Shown here: piece after piece, positions 50,958-60,032 of the stretch
How positions within the stretch are numbered: the stretch's first letter is position 1
Layout of the letters: the number at the start of each line of letters is the position of its first letter
Source of the DNA: Flexifilum sp963727545
GTDB taxonomy: Bacteria; Chloroflexota; Anaerolineae; Aggregatilineales; Phototrophicaceae
NCBI GenBank assembly: GCA_963727545.1
Contig: CAVSGS010000011.1
Location: forward strand, 310,001 to 374,000
Direction of reading: 5' to 3'
Length of the DNA: 64,000 nt
Notes under the pieces: generated by a model
What the model was told of the DNA's origin: nothing
Databases searched by the model: none
The model's input: the letters and a program-made list of their open reading frames with translations, nothing else
Program-made: the position numbers and the translations under genes

Positions 50958-52118
50958 TTAACCTGACGAACAGTACTGATCGACAAAGCCGGGCGGCACC
51001 AGCACCTTATCGATCAGATAGACGTTGCCGTTAGTCGTCGGGTAGCCCAACGAACTGGAAACAAAGGTATTGTCGAGCAGGAAGCCGCCGCTGGCAGCCC
51101 GGAAGGTATGGGTTGTGCCGGACATCGCCGGAAGCTGACCGGCATTGATCAACTGCGACGGCGTGTACGATCCGGCGACGATGTGGCTGAGCACCAGCGT
51201 CCGCAGCGCTGCCGGATTCGCCAACGCGCATTGGTAGAGATCGGCGGCGGCGACGACCGCTTCGTCGGTGGGCGCGAAGACCGTCAGCGGAAGCTGCGGA
51301 TTTGCCAGCAGTTGGTCGAAGCCGACCAACTCCAACACGGCGACGATGTTCTCCGCCGCGATCAGCGTGCTGCCGCCGGTCAAGTTCAGGTCGGCGGTCA
51401 GGCTGCGCAAGAAGGTCATGGTATCGACCGGCACCCGCTGAAGCGTCCCGACGCCGAAGTTCGAGAGCGTCCCGGCGGAATAGGTGCCGTTGAGCGTGTA
51501 GAACGTGATCACGTTGGGCGCAAAGAAGCCGCGCTGAAGCTGAAACAACGTCTGGTTGGGATTGTCCGCGTTGACGGCGCTGATCCCCAGATAGCTGCGG
51601 GCGGGGACGCCGTTGACGACGGCGTGGCGATAGGCGGCGCCCTCGATCATGCGGGTGCTGCCCGCCGAGAGCGTGACCGGCGGCATCCCGGCGACGTTGT
51701 TGATCAGGACGATGCAGGCGCCTGCCGCCAGCTTGTCGGCGCAGAGGGCATCCTCGCTGATGAAAATCAACTGGAGCGTGATGTCGGTGCTTCGACCAAC
51801 CACCGCCGCCGTGTAGTGACCGGGCGCGAGCAGCGGCACCGCCCATTCCCGGTTGAAGCTGTTGCCGCCGCGCGGCGCGAAGGTCAGCGTGACGAAGGTC
51901 GATTGGTTCGCCGTCAGCGGGACGTAATCGCTGGCGGAACCGGCGGCGAGATTGGTGGCGATCCCGCGCCCATCTTCCAGCCGCGCCGAGACGACGGTGC
52001 TGCTGGTATCCAGATTGAGCAGGCGCAGTGACGCGGTCGCGCTGTCCTGCGCGGCAACCGGCGCGACAGCGAGCGCAAGCGCTGCCCAAATGACGCCGAA
52101 AAGTAGTTTTCTAAGCAT
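50958..52118 (-). CDS. Secreted DUF4397-fasciclin protein
   Basis: This 386-residue secreted protein has a signal peptide (LLFGVIWAALALAVAPVAA), an N-terminal DUF4397-like beta region (about 25-215: LRLLNLDTSSTVVSARLEDG ... GHYTAAVVGRSTDITLQLIF) and a C-terminal fasciclin (FAS1) domain (about 240-385: TLIAAENIVAVLELVGFDQL, LTVFAPTDEAVVAAADL, LVLSHIVAGSYTPSQL, NGNVYLIDKVLVPP). FAS1 domains mediate adhesion. The H1 and H2 motifs are recognisable. ATG 52118 is preferred; GGAG is upstream. Confidence 0.88.
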   Translation of the reverse strand: MLRKLLFGVIWAALALAVAPVAAQDSATASLRLLNLDTSSTVVSARLEDGRGIATNLAAGSASDYVPLTANQSTFVTLTFAPRGGNSFNREWAVPLLAPGHYTAAVVGRSTDITLQLIFISEDALCADKLAAGACIVLINNVAGMPPVTLSAGSTRMIEGAAYRHAVVNGVPARSYLGISAVNADNPNQTLFQLQRGFFAPNVITFYTLNGTYSAGTLSNFGVGTLQRVPVDTMTFLRSLTADLNLTGGSTLIAAENIVAVLELVGFDQLLANPQLPLTVFAPTDEAVVAAADLYQCALANPAALRTLVLSHIVAGSYTPSQLINAGQLPAMSGTTHTFRAASGGFLLDNTFVSSSLGYPTTNGNVYLIDKVLVPPGFVDQYCSSG

Positions 52119-52152
52119 TATTCGCCTCTCCACTAGCGGATCGGACGGACGG

Positions 52153-52710
52153 TTACAGTTTTGTGATCGCGTCGCCGGTGCGGATCGTCCCGGCTTGGAC
52201 GACGCGCGCGTTAATCCCGCGCCGGTTCAGGTGTTTGACCTCGTTGTCGTTGACGAAACGCAGCGCGGCGTGCCCGAACCAGCCGCGAAACTGCGAGCAG
52301 CCGGTGTGCGGGATCGCGCTGACTTCCAGCACGACCGACCCGACGGCGAGGCGCTGTCCCGGCGGCAGGTTGGCGGCGCTCAGGTCGAAATCGACGTACA
52401 GCTGATCGCCTGCCTGCGCCCACAACGCCCGATCCTGTGTGATCGCCTGAATCACGCGGCTGTTCATCAGCGTGACTTGAGTCTCCGGGTCGATCTCGCC
52501 CGCCGCTGCTTGGTCGAAGCGCTGCCGCCAGTTGTCGCCGATCAAACCGGCTTCAGCGCTGAATTCCGCTTGCTCGACAACTTGGCGTGCGCCGGTCTGC
52601 GGGCGGCAGGCGATCAATTCGACGGTGCCTTGCTGCTGCGGCGACGCACCCAAGGCGGCTAACCCGGCGTCGAGTTCCTCGATTGAGAAGTAGCGCTCCA
52701 TTGTCGTCAC
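52153..52710 (-). CDS. MOSC-domain protein
   Basis: This 185-residue protein has a MOSC (molybdenum cofactor sulfurase C-terminal) domain. The core is VLEVSAIPHTGCSQFRGWFG with the conserved Cys, plus GLIGDNWRQR near the start and the ending RRGINARVVQAGTIRTGD. MOSC proteins are thought to carry or transfer sulfur to metal cofactors. It is shorter than the Moco sulfurases and lacks the NifS-like part. It starts at GTG 52710 or ATG 52701. The gene sits between the WecA-like gene and the fasciclin gene on the same strand. Confidence 0.86.
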   Translation of the reverse strand: MTTMERYFSIEELDAGLAALGASPQQQGTVELIACRPQTGARQVVEQAEFSAEAGLIGDNWRQRFDQAAAGEIDPETQVTLMNSRVIQAITQDRALWAQAGDQLYVDFDLSAANLPPGQRLAVGSVVLEVSAIPHTGCSQFRGWFGHAALRFVNDNEVKHLNRRGINARVVQAGTIRTGDAITKL

Positions 52711-52736
52711 TATGCTGCCCCCTTGATTGCTCTCAA

Positions 52737-53759
52737 CTAACGATTACGCGCTAACTGGTATTTTCGCCGTACCCACATCATCAGCACAAACAAACTGCCC
52801 ATCAAGCCCAAACCGCCCAAGCCGATCAGCAGGGCACGGTCGGGCGGCTCGATGCTGACCAGAAAGCCGAGCGTGCCGAAGAACACGCAGCCGGCATAGA
52901 TCACCAACAGCGTCCAGCGCGCGCTCAAGCCGAGGCTCATCAGCCGGTGGGAGGTGTGATCCTTGCCGCCATCCAGCGGCGAGCGTCCTTCGAGGATGCG
53001 GGTGATCGTGACCAGCGGGAAGTCGATCAGCGGCAGCGCCAGCACCAGCAGCGGCACCATCCACGTCACGCTTAACGGCTGCGTCCCGAATTCGAGTTTG
53101 ATGCCCAAGGTGGCGAGGATGAAGCCGAGCAGGGTCGAACCCATGTCGCCCATGAAGCTGCTCGCCGGGTTGAAGTTGTAGACCAGAAAGCCGACCGCGC
53201 TGCCCATCAGGGCGGCAGCTAAAGCGCTGACCAGCGTCAAACCTTGACTGAAGGCGATCAGGGTGAAGAATCCGGCGGCAATTGCGCTGTATCCGGCGCA
53301 GAGACCGTCCATGTTATCCAGATAATTGGTCGCGTTGACCAGTGTGACGACCCACAGCACCGTCAGCGCGTAGTCCAACACGGGTTGGTGAAAGAGTTGG
53401 ATGTGGATTCCGGCAGCGATCAACACGACCGCCGCCAATGCCTGCGCCACCAGCCGAATCTGCGCGCTCAACATGTAGCGGTCGTCGAGCAAGCCGATCA
53501 CCGAGAGGAAGGCAGCGCCGGAGAGCAGCGCCCCCAACTCGACGAGGTACTGCGGCGGGCTGAACAGGAGCAGCGTCAGCGCGAAGCCGACGTAGATCGC
53601 CAAGCCGCCCATCATCGGCTTATTGTCGAGGTGCAATTTACGCTGGCTCGGCTTATCGACCACGCCTAAACGCAGCGCGATCGCCCGCGAGAGCGGGGTC
53701 ATGCCCAGCGCAGTCGCAAAACCGACCACCATGATCGGGACAAATTGGAGTGAGTCCAT
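52737..53759 (-). CDS. Polyprenyl-phosphate glycosyl-1-phosphate transferase (WecA/TagO-like)
   Basis: This 340-residue polytopic enzyme starts glycan assembly by moving a sugar phosphate from a UDP-sugar to undecaprenyl phosphate. Key sites are VVDKPSQRKLHLDNKPMMGG, the catalytic VNATNYLDNMDGLCAG, NFNPASSFMGDMGSTLLGF, and DGGKDHTSHRLMSLG, all typical of the MraY/WecA family; the HLDNKPMMGG spacing fits WecA/TagO rather than MraY. About ten membrane helices are visible. ATG 53759 was chosen because AGGA lies just upstream; a longer frame reading through the copy-15 palindrome is rejected. Confidence 0.9.
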   Translation of the reverse strand: MDSLQFVPIMVVGFATALGMTPLSRAIALRLGVVDKPSQRKLHLDNKPMMGGLAIYVGFALTLLLFSPPQYLVELGALLSGAAFLSVIGLLDDRYMLSAQIRLVAQALAAVVLIAAGIHIQLFHQPVLDYALTVLWVVTLVNATNYLDNMDGLCAGYSAIAAGFFTLIAFSQGLTLVSALAAALMGSAVGFLVYNFNPASSFMGDMGSTLLGFILATLGIKLEFGTQPLSVTWMVPLLVLALPLIDFPLVTITRILEGRSPLDGGKDHTSHRLMSLGLSARWTLLVIYAGCVFFGTLGFLVSIEPPDRALLIGLGGLGLMGSLFVLMMWVRRKYQLARNR

Positions 53760-53940
53760 CAATTCCTCAGTCACGACATCGAGGGCAGTATACCGCAGAT
53801 TCAGGGCGGGGATAAGGCTCGCCCGGTCGGCGTAGGGTGATGGTAGGCGGCGTCTGAAGATCCGATTTTGTTCGTGCAGCGCGTATAAAACCAGCTTCGC
53901 AATGTCGAAAAATCGCCCGCGCGCTCGTGCTAGCGTCGTT

Positions 53941-53968
53941 GTAGGGGCGAGGCATGCCTCGCCCCTAC
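53941..53968. repeat. GTAGGGGC-family palindrome (copy 15)
   Basis: This is a perfect 28-bp palindrome with half-site GTAGGGGCGAGGCA, 42 bases after the stop of the phosphotransferase gene at 54011 (minus strand). Confidence 0.88.
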
Positions 53969-54010
53969 GCGAGAATCGCGGGACATTCAAATACGCGCTT
54001 TAGCCGGGTC

Positions 54011-54883
54011 TTACTCGGCGATGGTCGCCCGCAGGTGGTCGAAAACTTTAGCGGCTCCCGGATTGGCGTTGAGGGCGCGCAGATCGCGCTCGATGCTGTA
54101 GAGCTTCAGCCGCCGGTCGAGTCCCGCCTCGCTGAACAGGAGCGGATAATCCTCTTGCAGCCAGCCGCGCAGCGCCGGCACCGGACAGCGCAGCAAGGCT
54201 TCGAGTTCGAGTTCGCGCGGCGCGTAGACGGCGTTCTCGAAGTCGAGCAGCGCAGTGATCCGGTCCTCGTGCCAGAGCACGTGGTTGAAGGTGAGGTCGC
54301 GGTGGATAAAGCCCCAGCGCAGCGGCGGCGTGATGTCCGCGATCATCCGGCGCGTGAAGTCGGCGGCAGCCTTGATCGACGCGTAGTCGATCCCCGGCTG
54401 ATCGTGCAGCCGCGCCGCCAGCACGAGGATGTCCGCCGGTAAGATCGAGGTAAACCAGCCCGGCGAGAGTGAGGGCATCCCACTGACGCGCGTCTGGTGC
54501 AGGTTGATCAAGATGGCTGCCAACTGCTGCGCCGCCGCGCGCTGCTTCGCCTCGCTCAGCGTGTCCCAGACCTCGCTGAGCAGGTCGCCTTCAACCCGCT
54601 GCTCGACGATCCAGTCGTCGCCAGAGGCGATCACCGCGGCGTGGGGGATGCCGCGCGGCAGATAGCGCTGCAGCGTCGCCATGCGCGCCAGCGTGCTGCC
54701 TTCGGGGTGGACGCGCAGCACGTAGGGTCCATAGAACCAGACCTCGTTCGCTCGACCGGCGCGTCCGTTGGCGCGCTGTTGATGCGGCACCGGTTCGAGG
54801 ATGTAGAGATCGCTGAGGTGCGCCGCTTGGATGATGGCTTCAGCGCGTTCCATCGGCGTACGCTTGGGCGGTGGCTGCGTCAT
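54011..54883 (-). CDS. APH-like phosphotransferase
   Basis: This 290-residue protein has the aminoglycoside/choline-kinase fold. The catalytic loop is WGFIHRDLTFNHVLWHE (HRDLxxxH rather than HGDxxxxN, with His in place of the usual Asn) and the metal Asp is in ALLDFENAVYAP. The Asn-to-His change is unusual but present in a subgroup of these enzymes. The N-lobe contains VWFYGPYVLRVHPEG. It may phosphorylate a small alcohol, or be a non-catalytic relative. It is divergent from the CDF gene. Confidence 0.78.
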   Translation of the reverse strand: MTQPPPKRTPMERAEAIIQAAHLSDLYILEPVPHQQRANGRAGRANEVWFYGPYVLRVHPEGSTLARMATLQRYLPRGIPHAAVIASGDDWIVEQRVEGDLLSEVWDTLSEAKQRAAAQQLAAILINLHQTRVSGMPSLSPGWFTSILPADILVLAARLHDQPGIDYASIKAAADFTRRMIADITPPLRWGFIHRDLTFNHVLWHEDRITALLDFENAVYAPRELELEALLRCPVPALRGWLQEDYPLLFSEAGLDRRLKLYSIERDLRALNANPGAAKVFDHLRATIAE

Positions 54884-55057
54884 GAATCTTTTGCTCCGCT
54901 AAAAATCAGCACGGTCGAGCCGAATTTTCGCAAACAAGATTGTCAAAACCGACTGCTCCCCCCTATGATAAGGCGAAATGCAAGTATATGGGCAATTGGT
55001 CTCGATTTACGTCCCCAGTGGCTGCGGGGACGGACGAGCCAGCAGGAATATGAATCG

Positions 55058-56449
55058 ATGCAAACACCCGTAGATGTACGGCAGCGCGTGCGCCACGTGC
55101 TCGTCGTGACGTTGATACTCAACTTCGCTGTTGCCATCGGCAAAATCGTCGTCGGCTTGGCGACCGGCGCGATCTCGATCACGGCGGATGGATTCCACTC
55201 GCTGATGGATGGCACTTCGAACGTCATCGGGCTGGTCGCCAACCGCATCGCCGGGAAACCGCCGGACGAAGATCACCCTTATGGACATCGACGCTTTGAG
55301 ACGATTGCGGCGTTGGCTATAGGTATTCTACTCTTAATTACGGCGGGAGAGATCATCACCAGTGCCATTGAGCGGCTGACCAGCGGCGCGAGGCTGGAAA
55401 TTTCGCCGGTGGTTTTTGCTGTACTCATCGCTACCTTGGTGGTCAACGTCTTCGTCAGCCGCTATCAACGGCGCGAAGGTCAGCGGTTGAAGTCGGAACT
55501 GCTGATCGCGGACGCGCAGAACACCGGGACCGACGTCTTCGTGACGATCGCGGTGCTGGTCAGCATGGTCTTGGTTTCGCTGGGGCTAACGTGGGCGGAT
55601 CCGCTGGCGGCGCTGCTGATCGTCGGCTTGATCGCGCGGGCGGCGTGGCAGATCATGCGCTCGACCGGCGGCGTGCTGGTCGATACTGCGCCGATTCCCG
55701 CTGACCACCTGATCGCGCTGGCGGAGTCGGTGCCGTCGGTGCTGCGCGTGATTCGCGCTCGCAGCCGGGGTCCTGCCGATGCGGTACAGATCGACCTCGA
55801 AGTCGAAGTCGCGCCGGAGACGACCACCGATCACGCTGCCGCGATCAGCGACGCCATTCGCGCCAAGCTGCAATCCGCGCTGGAAGGCGTGGTCGAAGTC
55901 GAAGTCTATACCGCGCCCGCGCCGCGCGCCGCGCCGGATTACGCGCTGCGGGCGCGCGCCGAAGCCGATATGCTCGGTTTGGCGACGCACGAAGTGCGGG
56001 TCGCCGATGCGCCGGAAGGCAAAATCCTCGAAATGCACGTCGAAGTGCCGCCGGGACAGACCCTCGCGATGGCACATCAGCAGGTCAGCCAGCTTGAACA
56101 GCAGATCCGCGAGAATTTACCGGACGTCGCCGACGTGGTCACGCACATCGAACCGGCGTTGAACGCGGCGGACGGTGCGCCCAATCGCGCGCTGCCGATC
56201 ATCGAGCGGGATACGCTGGAACTCCTGCACCGTCGCTTTCCGTCGATGGGCTGGCACCACGTCAAGGCGCTGAGTTCCAACGGCGGCTACGCGCTGACAA
56301 TGCACGTCACCATGCCCGCCGACATGACGCTCGAACACGCCCACCAGATCGCCGAAGATGCCGAATTACAGGTGCGGACGGTATTCCCCGACATCGAGCG
56401 CGTGACCATCCACACCGAGCCGCCGGAACCCGATATCGCCAGCGCGTGA
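55058..56449 (+). CDS. CDF cation efflux protein with three C-terminal dimerisation-like domains
   Basis: This 463-residue transporter has six membrane helices (to about 210) and a large cytoplasmic tail. The first metal motif is ADGFHSLMDGTSN (H47, D51), but the second has N155 instead of His: IADAQNTGTDVFV (N155, D159). The tail holds three ZT_dimer-like repeats: about 215-290 (ALAESVPSVLRVIRARSRGP), about 298-370 (ADMLGLATHEVRVADAPEGK) and about 385-455 (LLHRRFPSMGWHHVKALSSN). Typical members have one. Start ATG 55058; an in-frame extension upstream is antisense to the phosphotransferase and is rejected. Confidence 0.88.
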   Translation: MQTPVDVRQRVRHVLVVTLILNFAVAIGKIVVGLATGAISITADGFHSLMDGTSNVIGLVANRIAGKPPDEDHPYGHRRFETIAALAIGILLLITAGEIITSAIERLTSGARLEISPVVFAVLIATLVVNVFVSRYQRREGQRLKSELLIADAQNTGTDVFVTIAVLVSMVLVSLGLTWADPLAALLIVGLIARAAWQIMRSTGGVLVDTAPIPADHLIALAESVPSVLRVIRARSRGPADAVQIDLEVEVAPETTTDHAAAISDAIRAKLQSALEGVVEVEVYTAPAPRAAPDYALRARAEADMLGLATHEVRVADAPEGKILEMHVEVPPGQTLAMAHQQVSQLEQQIRENLPDVADVVTHIEPALNAADGAPNRALPIIERDTLELLHRRFPSMGWHHVKALSSNGGYALTMHVTMPADMTLEHAHQIAEDAELQVRTVFPDIERVTIHTEPPEPDIASA

Positions 56450-56469
56450 GCGCTACCGAGCCGGGGGGT

Positions 56470-57518
56470 TCAGCGCCACGTCGCCTTGAAGATCCGCAGC
56501 CAGTTCTGGTAAGCCATCTTTTCCAGCGCGCGCTGATCGTAACCCTGACGCCGCAGCTCCTCGATCAGCGCCGGGAAATCACCCGCATCATGGAGCGCGT
56601 GGGTCATGTCCGCGCCGTCGAAATCCGAACCGAAGGCAACGTGATCGATGCCGACGCGGTTGGCGATGTAGTCGACGTGCGCCGCGATCTGCGCCAGCGG
56701 TGCGTCGGGATCGAGCCGCGCTTGCGGGTGAGTGTTGATCATCTCGAAGTTGATGCCGATCACGCCGCCGGACGCTGCCACCGCGTCGATCTGGGCGTCG
56801 GTCAGGTTGCGGGTCGAGGGGCAGATCGCGTAGACGTCGGCGTGGGTGACGACCAGCGGCGCGGACGAGATCGCCGCGACGTCGAAGAAGCCGCGCTCGT
56901 TCAGATGCGCCAGATCGACCACGATGCCCAGTTCATTGCAGGCTTTGACCAGCGCCCTTCCGGCGTCGGTCAAGCCCGCGCCGGTGTCCGGCGAGTGCGG
57001 GAAGCGAAAGGGCACGCCGGATCCAAACTTGTTTGGACGGCTCCAAACCAGTCCGAGCGACCGGATCCCCTTGCGATAGTAGTCCTCTAGATTGCTCAAA
57101 TCGGGCTGGATGGCTTCCGCGCCTTCGAGCGCCAGCACCAGCGCCAACACCTCGTCGGCGAAACCCGCCTCGATTTCGGCGACGCTGGTGGCGACTTTGA
57201 CTCGACCGTCCGACTGCGCGGCAAGCTGATAGCGAAGTCGATGATCTGGTCGCTGTAGGCGGCGGCGTAGGCTGGATCGATGGCGCTGCGCTCGCTGACG
57301 TCGTAGCCCTGCTCGGTGAAGGTGACGCCGTACATGTTGTCGCGCTCCGGCGAGTCAGGCGGCGCGGGCGTGAAGATGGCGAACAGCCCGCCGCCGAGTC
57401 CGCCGCGTTGGGCGCGTGGCAGGTCGAGGTGTCCCCCTTCACGACCTTCGAGAAAGGCGCGCACATCCATGTCGGGGCGGGTCAGGGTGTCGTTGTGCCC
57501 ATCGAAAACGATCATCAA
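56470..57518 (-). pseudogene. M19-family (renal) dipeptidase, frame broken by a 1-base deletion
   Basis: The first frame starts MMIVFDGHNDTLTRPD, with the zinc HxD motif, and runs to SDQIIDFAIS. Another frame then gives LAAQSDGRVKVATSVAEIEA and joins the long C-terminal part: bridging Glu in LALVLALEGAEAIQ, His in GIVVDLAHLNERGF and VVTHADVYAIC, and Asp in VAFGSDFDGAD. Adding one base near 57222-57229 restores 349 residues, normal for M19. These enzymes cleave dipeptides, sometimes D-amino-acid ones from wall turnover. It converges with the CDF gene, 20 bases between stops. Confidence 0.87.
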
Positions 57519-57633
57519 AAGTACCTTCCATTGAGTGCTTAATGATAGAAAATTTGTTCTATTTTATCATGACTGAATGCGTATTTCCAGCCATGGTGTG
57601 AATGTTTTGTTGACGCTGGACGGGGAATTAAAA

Positions 57634-57661
57634 AGGGGCGCACAGCCGTACGCCCCTACAA
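57634..57661. repeat. GTAGGGGC-family palindrome (copy 16, degenerate)
   Basis: GGGGCGCACAGCCGTACGCCCC retains only the outer part of the stem. It lies about 19 bases after the E2 gene stop (minus strand). Confidence 0.7.
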
Positions 57662-57680
57662 GGCTTGAATTTAGCCGCCG

Positions 57681-58959
57681 CTAGAGCAGCAACTGCATCG
57701 GCGCTTCGATCAACTGCTTGAAGCGCTGCATGTACTGCGCGCCTTCCGCGCCGTCGCTGACGCGGTGATCGACGCTGATGGTCACCTTCATGCGGCTGCC
57801 GACGCCCACGCTGCCGTCGGCTTTGACGACCGGCACTTTCGTCGCCGAGGCGACCGCCAGAATGCCCGCTTCGGGCGGGTTGATGATGGCGAGGAAGTGC
57901 TCGACGCCATACGCGCCCAAGTTGCTGACGGTGAAGGTGCTGCCCGACATATCGTCGGGTTTGAGCTTGCCGTCACGGGCGCGGGCGATCATCTCTTTGT
58001 TCTGGATGGCAATCGTGCCCAGCGAGGTCTTGTCCGCGTCTTTGGCGACCACGTTGATCAAGCCGCCGTTGGGCAGCGCCACCGCGATGCCGATGTTGAT
58101 CCGCTTGTAGCGGGCGATCTTGTCGCCGTAGAAGTGCGAATTCAGGTTGGGGAAGTCGCGCAGGGTCAGCGCCGCCGCCTTGACGATCAGGTCGTTGACG
58201 GTGATCTTGTGCTCGTCGTCCAAGTCGGCGTTCAACTGCTTGCGCAGCGTCAGCAGCGCGTCGACGTCGATCTCGGTGGTGACGTAGAAGTGCGGCACCT
58301 GCTGCTTCGCCTCGATCATGCGGGTGGCGATGCGCGAGCGCATCTTCGCCACGTCGATGATCTCGACGTCGGGACCGCTGGGCAGCTTGCCGTAAGCTCG
58401 GCAGCGAAAGCGGCGCTCCGGCAGCCGAGATGGTCGGCGCGGCAGCGGCGGGCGTGTAGTTCTCGACGTCCGACTTGGTGATCCGTCCACCGGGACCCGT
58501 CCCGGTGACGTTACGCAGGTCGATGCCCTTGTCGGTGGCAATCTTGCGGGCGACCGGCGACGCCTTGATGCCGGTGAAATCGGCATGGCGCGGCGCATCG
58601 GCTGCGGCTGGAGCCGCTGGCGCTGCGGGGGCAGCCTCAGCAGCGGGAGCCGGAGCCGCCGGGGGCGGGGTCTGCGGTGCGGGCGCGGGAGCCGATCCGC
58701 CATTGGCGGGGGCAGCTTCGCCGGCAGCGCCGACGTGACCGATCACCGCGCCAACCTTGAGCGTATCGCCCGGTGCGCCGATCAGCTCGATGATCGTGCC
58801 GGAGACCGGGGCGGGGACTTCAACCGTCGCCTTGTCGGTCTCGATTTCGGCGAGCACGTCACCTTCGTTGATCGTTTCGCCCACGTTCTTGATCCAGTTG
58901 AGCAGGACGCCTTCCTCAATGTCGGAACCGAGATCGGGCATCTTGATTTCTTGCGCCAT
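57681..58959 (-). pseudogene. 2-oxoacid dehydrogenase E2 (dihydrolipoyl acyltransferase), with a 1-base insertion
   Basis: The frame from ATG 58959 has a lipoyl domain (IKMPDLGSDIEEGVLLNWIK; lipoyl Lys in EIETDKATVEV), an Ala/Pro linker and an E1/E3-binding domain (ASPVARKIATDKGIDLRNVT). It then fails at LPSLRQAAQR; removing one A of the AA at 58394-58395 continues as PSYGKLPSGPDVEIIDVAKM through the catalytic core, ending with the active-site ISVDHRVSDGAEGAQY. The restored protein has 425 residues. The start codon shares one base with the E1beta stop (TAATG), so they are coupled. No E3 gene follows. Confidence 0.9.
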
Positions 58960-59939
58960 TAGTACACCACCTCTTTCACGGCGTCGACGACCTTCTGAGC
59001 GTTCGGCAGCGCCATCAATTCTATGTCATGAGCATAGGGCAGCGGCACGTCCATGGCGGCGACGCGTTTGATCGGCGCGTCCATGTAATCGAACGCCGCT
59101 TCCTGAAGCTGAGCCGCGATCTCGCTGCCGAAGCTGAAGTGCGGCAGCGACTCTTCAACGACGACACAGCGGTTGGTCTTCTTGAAACTCTCGAACACCG
59201 GCTCCATATCGAGCGGGCGCAGCCAGCGCAGGTCAACGACTTCGGCTTCGATGCCCTCTTTCGCCAGCAAGTCCGCCGCTTCGAGCGCCCACTCGACGCC
59301 GCGCGCGTAAGCGACCAGCGTCACGTCCTTGCCGACGCGCTTGACGTCGCTCTTGCCGATCGGGATCAGGTATTCCTCGTCCGGGATCGGCGATGGCTTG
59401 GGGTAGAGCGCGATCGACTCGGTGAACAGCACCGGGTTGTCGTCGCGGATTGCCGCTTTGAGCATCCCCTTGGCGTCGTAGGCGTTCGAGGGGCAGCCGA
59501 CGTATAAGCCGGGGAAGTGGGCGAAAATCGGCTCCGGCGTGTGCGAGTGGGTGGCAGTCGCTTGATTGCCCCAGCCGCTCGCCGCGCGGATGACCAGCGG
59601 CACTTTGAACTGCCCGTTGAACATGTAATGGATTTTCGCCGCGTGGTTGATGATCGCGTCGAAGGCGATGAAGGCGAAGTTGATCGTCATGATCTCGGCA
59701 ACTGGTCGGAGACCAGCCATCGCCGCGCCGGTCGCTGCACCGGCGATCACCATCTCGCTGATCGGGGTATCGCGCACGCGCTTGGGTCCGAATTCCTCCA
59801 GAAAGCCGCGCGTGACGCGGTGCGTGCCCTGCCACTTGCCGACTTCTTCGCCCATCACGAAGACTGCTTCGTCGCGCCGCATTTCTTCCAGCAGCGCCGC
59901 CCGCAGCGCCTCGCGCATCGGGACATTTCTCTCTGCCAT
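58959..59939 (-). CDS. pdhB: 2-oxoacid (pyruvate-type) dehydrogenase E1 beta
   Basis: This 326-residue subunit forms the alpha2beta2 E1 that decarboxylates pyruvate or a related 2-oxoacid with thiamine diphosphate. It starts MREALRAALLEEMRRDEAVF, contains VMGEEVGKW, the conserved DTPISEMVIAGAATGAAMAG, the ATATHSHTPEPIFAHFPG segment, and ends with the usual RWLRPLDMEPVFESFKKTNR and ESLPHFSFGSEI. AGGAGC precedes the ATG. It lies between E1alpha and E2 in the same operon. A branched-chain or acetoin substrate cannot be excluded. Confidence 0.93.
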   Translation of the reverse strand: MAERNVPMREALRAALLEEMRRDEAVFVMGEEVGKWQGTHRVTRGFLEEFGPKRVRDTPISEMVIAGAATGAAMAGLRPVAEIMTINFAFIAFDAIINHAAKIHYMFNGQFKVPLVIRAASGWGNQATATHSHTPEPIFAHFPGLYVGCPSNAYDAKGMLKAAIRDDNPVLFTESIALYPKPSPIPDEEYLIPIGKSDVKRVGKDVTLVAYARGVEWALEAADLLAKEGIEAEVVDLRWLRPLDMEPVFESFKKTNRCVVVEESLPHFSFGSEIAAQLQEAAFDYMDAPIKRVAAMDVPLPYAHDIELMALPNAQKVVDAVKEVVY

Positions 59940-59947
59940 TATTGCTC

Positions 59948-60030
59948 CTTAGCTTTTCAGCTTTCAGCGGTCAGCAGTCAGCTTTCAGCACTAAATCTTT
60001 AGCTGATAGCTGAAGGCTGATAGCTGACAG
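59948..60030. repeat. TCAGCNN heptamer array with inverted half, inside the PDH operon
   Basis: TCAGCTT, TCAGCGG, TCAGCAG, TCAGCTT and TCAGCAC run in a 7-base register and are mirrored by GCTGATA, GCTGAAG, GCTGATA and GCTGACA, giving a long imperfect stem in the 93-base space between E1alpha and E1beta. Confidence 0.8.
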
Positions 60031-60032
60031 GC

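Noticed and set aside
53760..53990. N-terminal extension of the WecA-like gene
   Set aside because: It reads through the palindrome copy 15 and the gap; ATG 53759 has its own ribosome site and gives the normal length.
54497..55057. In-frame N-terminal extension of the CDF gene
   Set aside because: It is antisense to the phosphotransferase gene and its sequence is not protein-like. CDF proteins normally start shortly before the first helix, which ATG 55058 gives.
8359..60030. Repeat arrays as CRISPR
   Set aside because: Units are 7 bases with no spacers, and no cas gene is seen anywhere in the window.
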